The notes: generated by a model not told the origin, from the letters alone. Positions 32,706 to 44,276 are shown, counted from the first letter of the stretch. The stretch: 64,000 nt of DNA from Corynespora cassiicola (GCA_022059125.1 JAEUWY010000004.1:3162001-3226000); one strand, 5' to 3'. Numbers and translations are program-made.

Positions 32706-33170
32706 ACATCGCATCGCATGGGACAAGTACATGTAAAACATATGCTCATCCTTCTTGACCCCTCTCTCTTGCTCGGAACAAATGGCCGTGGCATCGCCGT
32801 CGACCCGCCTTGCAGGGCTTGGTGTTGCAACTACCCATCACGCATGTTAAACAGCCTCCGAGAGAAAACAGAGCCAGCTAAGACAAAGCAATATATTTTC
32901 AAGTCTTCTACGCCTTTTGCCCATTTCGACGCCGACGCCGGTCGAAATGGTCGGTGCATCGATGGAAATTTTTTTTTTGGTAAATTCTCCTTCGTTTTCC
33001 ATTCGCGACGATACTCGGAAACGATGAAGCCAAACAATCAAAAAACAAAAACTGCCAAAGCAACAAGACACGCACAAAACGACAAACTTTTTAGGTGCTC
33101 CCGAATCCCAATGCTGCCCGCGCGATACCCTTGATGATGCTGGTCATGTCGACATTGCCCGTGAACCCAT

Positions 33171-33205
33171 GAGAAAGAGAGAGAGAGAGAGAAACAGAGA
33201 GAAGA
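33171..33205. repeat. (GA)n microsatellite
   Basis: GAGA run with two interruptions. Confidence 0.9.
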
Positions 33206-34239
33206 GGGAGGGGGAAAAGCGGAAACGCGACAAATCAGATGAAAACGACAATACTCAACGTGCAATTTGTTAAACCATGACCAAACCGAATCAACTAAGA
33301 AGAAACAAAAAGCTCAACACCAACCAAATGGTCAGAGATCAAGTCGACCACGTCGACCAGATACGAAGGTCAGACGACAATCCTAGATGAATCAGAGATT
33401 GATGCCGAAATTGGCAGGCATGTGAGCGTTTCCATGCGTAAACAAGCGTGGTAATGATAAAGCGGAGGAGGGGGGAAGAGGCAGAGGAGCCCGGCAAGCC
33501 TCGGAATGTCCAAGTCGTCTAGTCGGTAGATGGCACATTATGGTTTCGATATATGGTTGCACAGCAGAGGGAGTTGCAGCCTGCATGCCCCCAAGAGGAG
33601 CAGCACTACCGAGACAGCCAGCGTGACCAGGCGAGTTGCCCAAACGGGAAGGTCCAGTGACTGGGTCCGCTCCATATGCATGAAATACGTGCCGTGCAGC
33701 CAGCCCTCCTAACCTTTTATTTCTCCTCCCTCTTGATGTGCAGCCCGCATCCATATCGATCATCGCTGATCCCTCGTATTTTTTTGTTGGTCCTTTGCTT
33801 TGGGTTTTGCGGGGGATGCTATACGCAAACTGTCCCCGAAGGAATGGGAGTCATTTCGTTGCTCGGGCTTAGAGTCGCACGGGGCATAGCTGCGGGGGAG
33901 GCATGGCGATGAGAACGCTGCTGATCCGCGCGTGCAGCAAGCAACAGCTATGTCGCCATATCCAATACGTCGTCGCATCGTCTCTGACGTCCGCGGTGCA
34001 TGCTGACAGCGCACCCCGCCTCGGCTCTGGCCTTGCTTCTCCTTGTCCTCTTTTTTTTTTCTCCCTCTCTGCTTCAGTGCCTTCCAGCATCAACGGGTTC
34101 GATCGGTGTGAAGTCGAGTTCGTAAGCGGCGTCGTGTGCTCATGTGACCTGCAATCCGCGGCAAGGGTGGTTTAGCACCCCTGCATCCCATCCCACACCA
34201 CCCACCCCCGCCCCCATCCGCTCAGCCCGCCATGGTTGG

Positions 34240-35472
34240 CTAATCGGTGCTTGATAAGACGCCATTTTCCGCGCCGCGCAGAGCGCCCAGCGTCCGACTC
34301 AGCTCCTCTTCACCGACCATGACGGTTCCTGCGCGCGCCGTGCTCAGATAGCTCATTTCCACCGGGCTTTCGAGCTGTCCGGCTGTTCCGCCCACTAGGC
34401 GTCCCGCTACACCGCATACGATGCCTGTACTCTCCATGGGCAACTCGCGGAGGTCGAGCGTGATGGGGATGAGGTATTCATCCTTGGATCCGAGGAGGAT
34501 GTCCTGCGTGAAGTTTGGTAGTAGTCTGTGGTCGAGGAACAGCGACGCTGGCTCGGTATCAGTCAGTGTCAGCGACAAGAAGCGCGGGCAAGGCGATGAG
34601 ATGAGACACTTGACAAGGCCCAGATGGAGGGCGTCGTCGGCCGCACTGGTCATGCTGTTGCGGTTCCTGCTCTGGCCCATCCCATTAGTGCTGTCTCCTC
34701 GGCCAAAACAACGCACGAGGCGGAGATCGGAGTCTACCGTAGGCACGATATTACGTCGCTTAAGGGTGGCAAAGGTGCGCGTCTGCAGTTCAGAGATTGT
34801 CGCAGGGGGCGGAGTGCCTGGGGGCTGGATCTCGAACGACGAGGTGGAAGAGTGGTTGCGGCTGTGATGGTTTAGATTGACATAGGACGAGGTTTGGTCT
34901 TCGAAACTGAAGCCGCGTTCTTCAAGGGCATGCACGACCTGTGACCGATGCTTGAGGGGTACGAGGATGTAGTCGGAGAAATAGGTCGTGATGAAGAAGA
35001 TGGAGCTAGGAAGAGTTAGTTAGCCTTGCTGCGCTTGAAAAATGGCCGAAAGCAATACTTACATGCCAGCCAAGGCGAGGGGACTGGTAAGCTCCAGGAC
35101 GCGTTGCCCCGCCTCGAGCCCTTCCCCGTCGACTTGCATGACGATAAAGTCGTCCGAGGTGATGGACACCTGGCTCTTTGCCGCGGCGTCTAGCAAGTCG
35201 AGGGTTGGGACGAAGAGTTCGCAGGCGAGGGCCCGCGAGCATACTATGGAGCACTCGATGGGGGTAATGGAGATGTTCACAAAGGGATGCTCATACGGCC
35301 AACCCCTAGGCAGTCGCACGGCGCCGTTGGTGTTGCCATTACCATTGGCCGAGGCACCATTGCAACGGGACTCATTGGGAAGCAAGAGCTGCAGGATGGG
35401 TTGGAGGAAATTTGAGTATAGGTGCAATGGGATGTGTATCAGAGCGAGTTGGGTATCCTTGAAGGCGATCAT
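34240..35472 (-). CDS. CASTOR-like (GATS-type) ACT-domain protein
   Basis: Two exons (35472-35063, 35005-34240) give 391 residues. Residues about 60-140 contain FVNISITPIECSIVCSRAL, LFVPTLDL and SDDFIVMQVDGEGLEAGQRV. After the splice comes SIFFITTYFSDYILVPLKHR then VVHALEERGFSF. This ACT-like alpha/beta module is the one found in the CASTOR/GATS family (ACT_7). Human CASTOR1 senses arginine upstream of TORC1; the fungal role is not established, so nutrient sensing is inference. The C-terminal half (from about 190) is less conserved, with SRFLSLTLTDTEPASLFLDH-like hydrophobic stretches that may be a second ACT unit. The first ATG is used (MIAFKDTQLALIHIPLHLYS). Confidence 0.8.
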
Positions 35473-37357
35473 GGTGTTAGTTGGGGTTTACCAGGCAGAG
35501 GGAGGATTTGCGGGGAGGTGACATATAAAAACAGGCCTATGGCAGGCCTCGCATGGCGAAGCACGGCTAAGCTTGCTCTGGCAGGTATTTGGGTGCACAC
35601 GGCCTGTGCAGAGATGATGTAGGGAATGCACAATGGATGACGGGGTGGAGGGGCGGAGAGGAGGGCACGTACGAGGAATTGAATGTGTGCATTGAGCAAT
35701 GTCATGGATGAGTCCATTACGTGCAACGGTGGGGAGATAAGAATAGTCTGTGCGATGACGACCGGTCTCGTGGCCGTGGGTGACGGTGCCTGCAGGCCCC
35801 CAGGTCCCTAGGTCGGATGGGGTGAGGGAGAGGTCCGACAAGGCTTACAGCCAAGGCCAGAGGGACGTTGAGAACGGAGGAATAAGCAAGCGTATCGAGC
35901 TCGGAGAAGCTCGAAGAAACAAAACCAGCAGCAGGCTAGGCCGACGATAGGTAGGCTGGCGGGTGGAGGCGATTCGGAGGGCGGGGGAAACGGGGGATGG
36001 CGGTATTTCACCGATTGATGTGTTCTTGTCCGACTGGCCACTTGGAGGTATCGTTTTTGAAGTTCATTCCCGAATCTTGCTAAGAGGACAGCGGGGGTGG
36101 AGTGGGTGTGCTGTCGTGGAATGGGCGTGGGCAGCGGTGGTACTCGACTTTTTTGAGGCTAACGCGCGGACGGGAGTGTCACGACGATGGGTTCACAGAG
36201 CTAGGCCGCACGAGCCGCTGGAAGGAAGCTTTGGCGCTGGGCCAGAGGGGATGGCGGTAGTAGTCTGGGGTAATTGTGCAGCGTGGGGACGCCGGACGCT
36301 GGGCGGCGATTGGCTGGCCGGGTGTCGTGGATCCTACAGGCGCAGAGGGGCCCTGTAGATGGCTCGTCGTCAGGGCAGAGGTCCGAGGGGGGCGCGGACG
36401 CCGACTCAGGGCGTGGGGTAGACGGGCCCCAGCGGAGAGATGGAATTGGTGCTCGCCGGGGGCAATGCGGCGGCGGCTGGAAAAAGCGTAATGCGCGTGC
36501 TGCTGCGTCTGCTGACGACGGCAGAGGCGGCTGGCCAGTGGAGGGGGAGAGGGAGGCAGAGGCGGATAGTGCTCGAAGGGGTGGGGGAGGAGAAGCAGAG
36601 GAGGGAGAGCTTGGGCGAGGAAGACGAAGCGGCTTTATGGGAGAGGGTAGAAATTTACGGCCATCAGCGTGCTAGACGGTTGAGGTCCGGGAATGGTTGA
36701 CTCAAAGCAGGCACTCCCGAGAATTTGACCTTGACGGCGCGCCCACCATGCTGGAACGCACGAGGCATAGTCGCTGGCGGCGACTGAGGGCGACGGCGGA
36801 CAGAAGCGCCGACGGGTGGAGCTTTGTTGCTGCTCGCTGCTCGCTGCATGCTACGTCTTTGATGCTGGCTGGGCCTTGCATGGCCGTGCATGGCTAGGTG
36901 AATGGCCCGCCGGCCGAGCCCTTGACCGTGACCTCATTTCTCACGGCCACGGCGCCGTACCTGAACGTACCTGGTCCGAAAGCGAGCAGGTTTGGCGACA
37001 TTGCACAGCAGCCTGGGGCGCCATCCTTCGAGCTGCGGCGCGCATAGGGCTGGCTGATATCGTGGGTCCGCGGTCCGGCTCGGTACAGCTCCCCCTCCAC
37101 TGGAAGCCCGGCGCGCTCACACTGGCAGCGGCTTTGGGCCAGCCGACGTTGCCGCTGCGGTTGCCCTGGCGGCCATGGGGGTTGGACGGCAGCGCGTTGC
37201 ACTGGAGGCTGTAGGGGCTGATTGCGTGCATCAGGAGCGGTGCATTGTCCTGGGGAGGCATGCCGGGCGGCTTTGGGGGCTTTGGGCGGGGGCCAGGAGC
37301 GACAATAGCCGCGTCGGGCGTGGACCCTGTATCACCACCTGCACCGCGCCCGACCGT

Positions 37358-37384
37358 GGCGGGCCAGGCGGGCCAGGCGGGCCA
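37358..37384. repeat. 9-bp minisatellite, unit GGCGGGCCA
   Basis: Three exact copies plus a degenerate one. The unit differs by one base from the array at 18528-18568. Confidence 0.9.
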
Positions 37385-37789
37385 CGGCGGGTCTCCTGTG
37401 CTCGAAATCCACCGCCGACACACACGCACGCTGCCAGAAGCACCTCGACGCGCCCGACACGAAGTCGCTGGAGACGGCGCACCGTCGCAGCAGCCCGGCA
37501 GCCCAGCAGCAGCAGCAGCAGGGCGTGAACTACCCCGCAGTCAGCCGCTGCCTGCGTGCATATCGAAGCCTCCAACACCCCCCATGGCCGTCCATCCACG
37601 CCCACTGGCCGCCCCGTTGGCCCATGACGTGCGACGTGCGACGTTCGACGGCTTCCCCAGATCAGACGGCTACCCGCAGCACCAGCGCCAGCATCAGCAG
37701 CCCATAGAAGACGATGACGACGGGCAGTCGAGAGTCAAGGCCCATGCAGGCCCGACCGACTACCTACCTGGCTACCTGTGCTAGTAGCC

Positions 37790-37822
37790 CATGCCATGCC
37801 ATGCCATGCCATGCCATGCCAC
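37790..37822. repeat. (CATGC)n pentanucleotide repeat
   Basis: About six copies of CATGC ending in CACGC. Confidence 0.9.
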
Positions 37823-38120
37823 GCCGCAGTCACCCCCACGAGGAGCCGTCCGGTCTATGCGCGGCCCAGCAACAACAATTAACCACGCTTGCGCGAGAAA
37901 CGCTCCTAAAAAGCATCCATGGTCTCGTCTGCACTTGTCCAGGGCGGGTGGGGGAGGGGGGGAAGGGGCCATGGCACCGCCAGACGTCCCTACCCCTCAG
38001 CCAGCGCATCGCCCGCCTCCTCACTTCATAACAGCCTCCATCTATTGCTATGCGGGCCTCGGAAGAGGAACCGCGCTGCGGCTGCCGTGCAGGCTGGGAC
38101 TCTCGTCTGACCCTCCCGCC

Positions 38121-38162
38121 CGCTGGGACACGCTGGGAACGCTGGGAACGCTGAGCACGCTG
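38121..38162. repeat. About 10-bp tandem repeat, unit CGCTGGGAAC
   Basis: Four copies with minor changes (CGCTGGGACA, CGCTGGGAAC twice, CGCTGAGCA). Confidence 0.85.
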
Positions 38163-39710
38163 CACCACACTCCTCCCCTCCCTCTCCCCAATGACGCGCC
38201 CCAATTCTTCCACCATTGAACGCTCCACCGTCTTCACCGTCTGCCGTTCCATCGTTCCACTACATTGCACGATAATGCAATCTCCCTCATCTTAATTTCT
38301 CTTGCGTCGTTTCCTTTTGTCATGCCCTTCCCGCATACATGCTGGCGCCGTCACATCGCTGCCAGCCCTTCTAGCGCCTGTACACCACCTAGCCTGACTC
38401 TGTGAGCACCGTGGCATGGACTACGCCTTTGACCATCCATTCCCAACCTTTCGCCACGACGTCTCCGCAATGCTGTGTCAAGGGGGGAGGGGGGCAAACG
38501 AAACAGAAGCTCCAAATCCTCTGCTCGAGTGCCACCACGGCTCCATATCTGTGGATTCCTCGATCCGTTATTTCCGGCCACACACGCTCTATACGCTGTT
38601 CCTTTGCCCATGTGTGCTGGGGGGGTTGAAGGGTTGAGTGTAGTGTCCGACAAACACTAACTTGTTTGGATTTCCTGTAAAAATCGAATCGTGTATTCGA
38701 GTCACCCTCCTATGCTTATCGGGTCGGCCCGTGCTCGCCACCACCACCACTTATTCTTTTTCTTAGCAACGTCTTTACCAATATGCTGACACGGATCCCA
38801 GTGTTGGGAATTTAGTCATTCCAAACACTGACCTGTCGGCACATCTCTATCAAGCCATGACTCTTGCGCGAGAAAAAAAAAGGCTCACCGTATTTGTGTA
38901 GGATCGCTTTAATCCAAATGTGTGAGTATACCCCATCTAGTTAGCTGGCGGCATGTACACTTTTCTACCTAGGTAAGAGACCATGTGCAGAGTCATCACC
39001 AGAGATTGCTTTCCAATGCTGTGTGCTGAGCCTTCATACAAGCAAACATTGAGGTAGGTTCATGTCTTACTTCCAGTGACACAGGCGCCTTCGCGCAAGT
39101 CGTTCTGTACCTCTTCGAGTGTTGGGACTGAACCTTGCTTGGGAGGCGCAGTTACCCAGGATACAGATTTCTACCTTACACTCGTCCCATCCCATCACAG
39201 TGGAACCTCCTCCAAAAATTGGCACCAGAGATCGTTGCATCGATCTATACGTACCTAGATATGAAGACATCTTCTTCTAGGAACGCTACGAGCTCGTGAC
39301 ATTGCACCGAACCGGGCAAGAAAGAACCCTTCCTCAGAAGGAACCATCCCACGATGACACCATCGAAAAGCCACACCTCTTACACCCCAAAACAAAGAAA
39401 CCTCAGAAATCGCCATTGTACCCATCAACCACTAGGTACGCCACCTCCCTCCCAACCACCAATCCCCCGGGACGCAGCCACCCTCCCCCCGCCCGCCAAT
39501 GCGACAGTATGCCCACCTGCCGGCCCCTTTACACTCTGCCACACCTTACTTTTTTCGCAATTCACTTTTTGCACCTCCATGGTCCACGTCACATCACCGC
39601 CTACGACGTGGGGTTCACGCTAGGCCTCTAGTACGCGTCCTGGACGCTGGACAGCATCGCCATCTTGCTCCCATATTCATGGCGTGGAATCTGCACTTGC
39701 TTGTTAATAT

Positions 39711-39738
39711 GGAGGGAGGGGGAGGGGGAGGGGGACTA
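39711..39738. repeat. G-rich (GGGAGG)n tract
   Basis: GGAGGGAGGGGGAGGGGGAG run with five or more G-tracts; could form a G-quadruplex. Confidence 0.8.
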
Positions 39739-40261
39739 ATGTTGGAGCGTTTGCTGGGGAGACGCGCACTGGACGCGTTTTTTTTGTGAGATCATAGGGC
39801 AGACGGCGGCAATAACGTATAGGCACGATATAGTGTAGGTCTTGTGCTAGTTGGCTGTCTTCGCAACAGCATGGGTGAGTACCCGCGTCGTCAAGCTTGG
39901 CCTAGAAACAGACGAGACGGGCAATTGTCAAGGCAAAAACAACCAGCCCGGCAACAGGATTGGAGTCTGAATTCAGTAGCGATACCCTTCTTCACCGAGC
40001 GCTCATCTAGAACCGTAATGTAAAATGTATTTCTTGAGAGAGAAAATTGCAATTCAAGCTGCTGCAAGGAAGCTATAGCTTCATGTTCCTTTTTTTTTTT
40101 TCCAAATCGTAGACAGAACATGTGCCGCCAGCCGTAGCTTTTGATCGTATGCGCCTCTACTCCGTTAAACGCCTTGTCCATGCCACCGACACTATCGTCG
40201 CATCACAGCGGTCCTGGTCCTTGCCCCCGTCGTCCCCGTTTGATCGCGTCCATGAATATGT

Positions 40262-40586
40262 CTAACCGAGCAGAGCAGTCTTGTCCTTTTGCTGGGTGAT
40301 GAGGAGTCCGTAGCGCTTCTTGATGGTGACACGGTGCCTAAGTTCATCCGTTAGCCCATGCCCATTCTCAGATCTTTTTTTCCTTTTTTTTCTCCCTCTC
40401 TCCATGCCCATCGACGACTCAAGACCGTGCCTTGTGCGCTTCCCACGCGGAGATGTCGTACCTCGAATACCGGTCATCAGGAGAGAAGCGCGCCGGGTGC
40501 GCAGACTTGGAAACCTCGCCGCTGACCACCTTCTTCAGGGTGTAGATGCGCTTGCCATCGGCGCCGAGCGTGTACATGAGATGCAT
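40262..40586 (-). CDS. NOP10: NOP10, H/ACA snoRNP subunit
   Basis: Two exons (40586-40462, 40337-40262) give 66 residues. The sequence [33 protein letters not shown] and, after the splice, [11 protein letters not shown] closely matches yeast and human Nop10. The C-terminus ([14 protein letters not shown]) is slightly longer than in yeast. Known role: binds Cbf5/dyskerin, Gar1 and Nhp2 in the nucleolus for pseudouridylation of rRNA. It is head to head with LCL2 at 340 bp. Confidence 0.97.
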
Positions 40587-40926
40587 CCTGCGCGCACCTG
40601 TTAGCTCCTCGCCCGCGCCCAGATAATATTCCCCTCTACGCAGACAGAACAGAGCAAACGTACTTGATGGATTGAGAAGGCTCGTAAAGGCGGATTACGT
40701 GGGAATGTACGTGCGGGTTGTGGTGGTCGTCGAGCTTTGAGAAGTTGGAAGCTTCCCAGTGCGCGAAGGATAATTTTTGCGGAGCACCACCGCCGAAATC
40801 TTGGCGTGTTTGCAGCCTTTGCACTGCCGAAGCTCCACATCAGCAACAACGCTCCCTGCGTCTGTCCAACCCCGAAACGCCTTCAACTCTAGTCGCATAC
40901 CGTTTTCGAATACTCGGACTGCTACC
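40587..40926. other. Shared 340-bp promoter region (NOP10 / LCL2)
   Basis: Short divergent spacer; it must carry both promoters and 5' UTRs. ORFs inside are not supported. Confidence 0.6.
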
Positions 40927-41348
40927 ATGGAACTGCAAGCCATACTCCTCTTTGCCTTGGGCTTTCTGAGTCTGGGCGTCAACGCCCAATTCGGCTTCTT
41001 CGATCAAATGTTCGGCGGCGGCGGCGGACACCAACAGCAACAGCAGCAGAATGTACGCAGCGATAGTGGATGGTACCAGGCGCAATATGAGGGTGGTATG
41101 CTCAACCCAAGCTAATAGAAGGTTCAACTCGCAGCCCACTGACTTTGGCAATAGCACACTGCTCAAACTATCTTTGCCCTGGGACGCTTTCGTGTGTCCA
41201 CTTCCCACACCACTGCCCTTGCGCCTGGGACAATGTTGAGGAGAAGGCAGAGCTCGGCGAAGGCATCGCCATCTGCGCAAGCAAGGGTGGCTACAAGGAT
41301 GGCGAAACCTTGAAGAAGATCGAGCTTGCGAGGAAGGGTCTGTTGTGA
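40927..41348 (+). CDS. LCL2: LCL2, long chronological lifespan protein 2 (small secretory-pathway protein)
   Basis: Two exons (40927-41095, 41155-41348) give 120 residues. A signal peptide ([20 protein letters not shown]) is followed by [13 protein letters not shown] and a short Q run, then after the splice [35 protein letters not shown] and a conserved end, [10 protein letters not shown]. This is the full LCL2 pattern with six or more cysteines. The yeast gene affects lifespan and probably ER-associated degradation; the molecular role is not settled. It converges on the coiled-coil gene. Confidence 0.92.
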
Positions 41349-41618
41349 GCACCTCATGGGCGTGAGAAAGTCCAGAGAGCTCTGGATCACGAATGACGGT
41401 TTCATTGTTGGTTGAATAGGCGTTGTTATGACAGGGAACCTCACAAGAAAGCGCATGATTAGAACCTCTCAGGATACCCCTAAGGAAACAAGAATATGAT
41501 TCATTAAGACGAATGGTATCAACCCGTCATCAAGTCGTCAAATCGTAGAACCACCTGTGCAGATGCCATCGAGCCTAAAACGCCAACGCCACATTTGGTA
41601 TGTTTGTCAAAAATCGTT
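41349..41618. other. Convergent 3' flanks
   Basis: 270 bp between convergent stops; nothing further recognised. Confidence 0.5.
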
Positions 41619-44276
41619 TCAAGGGCGCTTCGTGTACTTGTACCGGTAGCTCTGCTTTTCCCCTTCTTCAGCGGGACCAACCTCGTGCCTTCCCCATTCC
41701 CGCATGAGCACTTTGCCCATGAAATCCCTCTCATCTTTGGTTTTACTCATACTCTCCGCCCATTGACCATCCCTTTTGCCTACTACAGCCCGAGCTCGCT
41801 CTTTCAGCAGCTTGCTCATCATGGCAGCCAGCCGCTCGTCCATAGCTTTGTTCACTGCTTCAAAATCCTCGCGCCGAGCCTCAGCCTCGACTCTCAAGGC
41901 CTCATTGTCGCGACGGAGTGATTCGACTTCAGACTGAAGGGCATTGACAGAAGACTCTGCTTCAACTGAAATCAACCGTGCGTTCTCTTTCTTGAGAGAA
42001 GAAGTCTCGGTCTTTAGTGTCCTCATAGATGCGGATTGCTTTCGAAGTAGACTGCGCAAGTTTTCAATCTCAGCATCTTTGGTGTCGGCCTGGTTGGGAG
42101 CGAACGAACTATCGTCGTCGGAATCGTCTTCTTGAGCAGCCTTTGTGGCAGTCTCGAGGCGAAGCTGCTCAAGCTCTTCGCTGACCTTCTTAAGTTGCTT
42201 TGCGAGCTTCTTCTTTTCAGTACGTTCCTGCTCAACAACCAGCCCAGCTTTGCGCACTGCGTCCTCTGCTCTTGAGCGCACATCGTCCAGTTTGGTCTCC
42301 TGATCCTCAACGAGCTCTTCGTTTTCGGATTGAGCCTCCTTCAGCTTCCTCTCCGCATCGCCCTTAAGTTCCTTCATCCTGATGAGCTTCCTTTCCATAT
42401 CGGCCACCCGGCGGTCTGCTTCAGCGCGAGCATCCTGAAGGCGATCTGTGGCGTCTTCCAGATCCCTCTCGAAGCGCTCTGCGTCACTGCGATATCTTGC
42501 GCTGTCGTGGTGTGCTTCGGCAAGCTGTTGACGCAAGCTAGAAATCGCGTTCTCGAGGCTCTCAATACGTCCTTGGGAAGTGCTGAGGCGCTGCTCAAGT
42601 TGCTCATGATCTTGAATATGTCGAAGAAGCTCTTGGTCTTTGGCGGTGACATCGGCACGAGAGGAATCGAGTTGGAACTGGAGAGATTTTACTCGAAATT
42701 CATGACTTGTGCCCTGGCCTAGTTGATCTTTGTGAGCTGCATCTGTCGAGACATTGACTGGGGGTTGCTCCTCGTCTATGGTCGCATTTCCAGCGTGTTC
42801 GGCATCGAGTTTTGAATAGAGTATCGCAACTTCGGCTTGGAGATCAGATATGCGCGAAGCTTGAGCATTGTTTGTCGCTTCAGCAGCGTGACGGTGTGTT
42901 GCAACCACCTCGGCATCTTCGCGGGCAGCCCTGGCCTCCGACGTGGCTTTCTCAAGTTCAGCTTGCAAGTGGTCAGCTCGCGCCTGGACCGAAAGCAGCT
43001 TTTCTTGAAGTTCAAATTTCTCGTCTTCTCGGTCGGCGCCATGTTTCGAAAAATACGCGTTTTGGTTCCCTTGGAACTCCTGCTCGTCTGATTGCCTGAG
43101 TTTGCTCAGCTCAGCCCTCACTTGCTCAAGCAACTGGCTCCTGGACCTCACATGCTCTTCGACAGCATGCTTTGCCTCCTCCAGAGCTCTCAACTGGCGC
43201 TCAAAGTCATCCCTCTGATTTTGAAGTTTGCCTGAGCTCTCTAACTGGAGCTCTTCACCTAGCCTCTCCATCTTGGCAGTCAGCTCGTCTTTCTGCGATT
43301 GAAGTTGGTTCTCCACCAGAATTCGAGTGGCTTCAGCATCTTCCTTCTGTCTCTCATTTGCTGCTTCCAATGCCGCTATCTTATCCTTTTGCCTGTAGCC
43401 ATCGGTCCTTGCGCTATCAAGCTCGGATCGTGTATAAGATAGAATGGTTTCGAGTTCGACGATTCGTGTTTTGGACGCCAGTTCGCGTTGTTCAAGTTGA
43501 GACTCTAGATCTGCGATTCGACTGCGCAGCTTATCCTCTTCTGAGCCACGCACCTCAGCGCTTGGCTTTGGGGCATGATGGATCACCGTCTCTTGCGTGG
43601 GTTTGCGCGGTGTGTCGTAATCCTCCACAGTTGCTTGTAATGAACGTGCTTTGGCGCCAGCTGGGCTTGGGACTTGCAGTGTATTATGTTTGGGTATTCT
43701 CAAAGGCGTCGAGGTCAGAGCATCCCCCATATCCGTATCAGGCAATGCGCTTAGATAGCTGCGGACCTTCTCATTGTTCTCCATGGACGTTTCCGAAAGT
43801 GCCTTGCCGCTTCGCTGTCCATCGGTCGTACCGTTTGCGCGCATCGTGGGCGACGCCGAGTTGAATCCCGCGGTTTCGTGCTCCTCTAGCACGACTCGAT
43901 CACCCTCCTCCATGCTATCCTGTGCAGGATCCATGTCGCGTCCAGCGTCGCCGCGGACTTCTTCAAATTTACCCTTCGCCTCTTTTCGTGACTTGATCTG
44001 CGATTTGGCTTGCGCCAAAGGCAGATCCGCAGTCATCCAATATGTCATGTTCATGGTGAAGTCCTCAGGACCTTCGATGTCGCTCGTGTCTACGACATCC
44101 ACCTGTGGCTCGTGGCCTTCTTCTAGCCCTGTGGAATCGAACGTGGAGTTGAGACCTAGCACGTCTAGATCCATCTCATATTGGGAGCCGTCTTCGGAGG
44201 TCTCGCGGTGCGGGCTGGGTTGCGGGGAACGAAAACGCGTCGGACTGGCCGTGTAGGACGAATGAGTGCGCGCCAT
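41619..44276 (-). CDS. Large coiled-coil protein, possibly a spindle-pole-body (Cut12-like) component
   Basis: An uninterrupted ORF of 885 residues from the ATG at 44276. The N-terminal 200 residues are Ser/Thr-rich and disordered, with several SP/TP sites (TRFRSPQPSPHRE). They contain one striking short block, SDIEGPEDFTMNMTYWMTAD (about 64-83). I associate DFT-x-NM-x-WM patterns with fungal spindle-pole-body coiled-coil proteins, but from memory only. From about 235 to 830 the chain is almost continuous heptad-like coiled coil (rich in E, K, Q, L, A). A short basic tail ends YKYTKRP. Scaffold function at a microtubule-organising centre is plausible; a golgin or septum-related coiled coil is an alternative. 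Single-exon structure is unusual for a gene this long here. Confidence 0.7.
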   Translation of the reverse strand: MARTHSSYTASPTRFRSPQPSPHRETSEDGSQYEMDLDVLGLNSTFDSTGLEEGHEPQVDVVDTSDIEGPEDFTMNMTYWMTADLPLAQAKSQIKSRKEAKGKFEEVRGDAGRDMDPAQDSMEEGDRVVLEEHETAGFNSASPTMRANGTTDGQRSGKALSETSMENNEKVRSYLSALPDTDMGDALTSTPLRIPKHNTLQVPSPAGAKARSLQATVEDYDTPRKPTQETVIHHAPKPSAEVRGSEEDKLRSRIADLESQLEQRELASKTRIVELETILSYTRSELDSARTDGYRQKDKIAALEAANERQKEDAEATRILVENQLQSQKDELTAKMERLGEELQLESSGKLQNQRDDFERQLRALEEAKHAVEEHVRSRSQLLEQVRAELSKLRQSDEQEFQGNQNAYFSKHGADREDEKFELQEKLLSVQARADHLQAELEKATSEARAAREDAEVVATHRHAAEATNNAQASRISDLQAEVAILYSKLDAEHAGNATIDEEQPPVNVSTDAAHKDQLGQGTSHEFRVKSLQFQLDSSRADVTAKDQELLRHIQDHEQLEQRLSTSQGRIESLENAISSLRQQLAEAHHDSARYRSDAERFERDLEDATDRLQDARAEADRRVADMERKLIRMKELKGDAERKLKEAQSENEELVEDQETKLDDVRSRAEDAVRKAGLVVEQERTEKKKLAKQLKKVSEELEQLRLETATKAAQEDDSDDDSSFAPNQADTKDAEIENLRSLLRKQSASMRTLKTETSSLKKENARLISVEAESSVNALQSEVESLRRDNEALRVEAEARREDFEAVNKAMDERLAAMMSKLLKERARAVVGKRDGQWAESMSKTKDERDFMGKVLMREWGRHEVGPAEEGEKQSYRYKYTKRP

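Larger units (their letters stand above)
31419..34239. other. 2.8-kb gene-poor region with simple repeats
   Basis: No ORF here shows domains, a signal peptide or codon usage I would defend. It contains several short tandem repeats (listed separately) and poly(T)/poly(A) runs. It lies between the 3' ends of the 73-aa gene (plus) and the CASTOR-like gene (minus), so at least the outer parts are 3' UTR. Confidence 0.5.
35473..40261. other. 4.8-kb gene-poor, GC-rich region with tandem repeats
   Basis: Many overlapping ORFs up to 180 codons occur on both strands, but they are Gly/Ala/Arg/Pro-rich GC artefacts. None has a domain, and no pair of frames joins into a sensible protein. The right end near 39.8-40.2 kb is AT-richer. 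It could hold a long 5' leader, a non-coding RNA or degraded sequence; the sequence alone does not decide. Confidence 0.5.

Noticed and set aside
31633..33205. CRISPR-like spaced repeats
   Set aside because: Units are 2-5 bp contiguous microsatellites with no spacers, in a eukaryotic nuclear context.
37245..37784. 180-codon plus-strand ORF starting MSWGGMPGGFGGFGRG
   Set aside because: Built from GC-rich tandem repeats; composition (Gly, Pro, Arg, Ala) is what random GC-rich DNA gives, and no splice partner was found.
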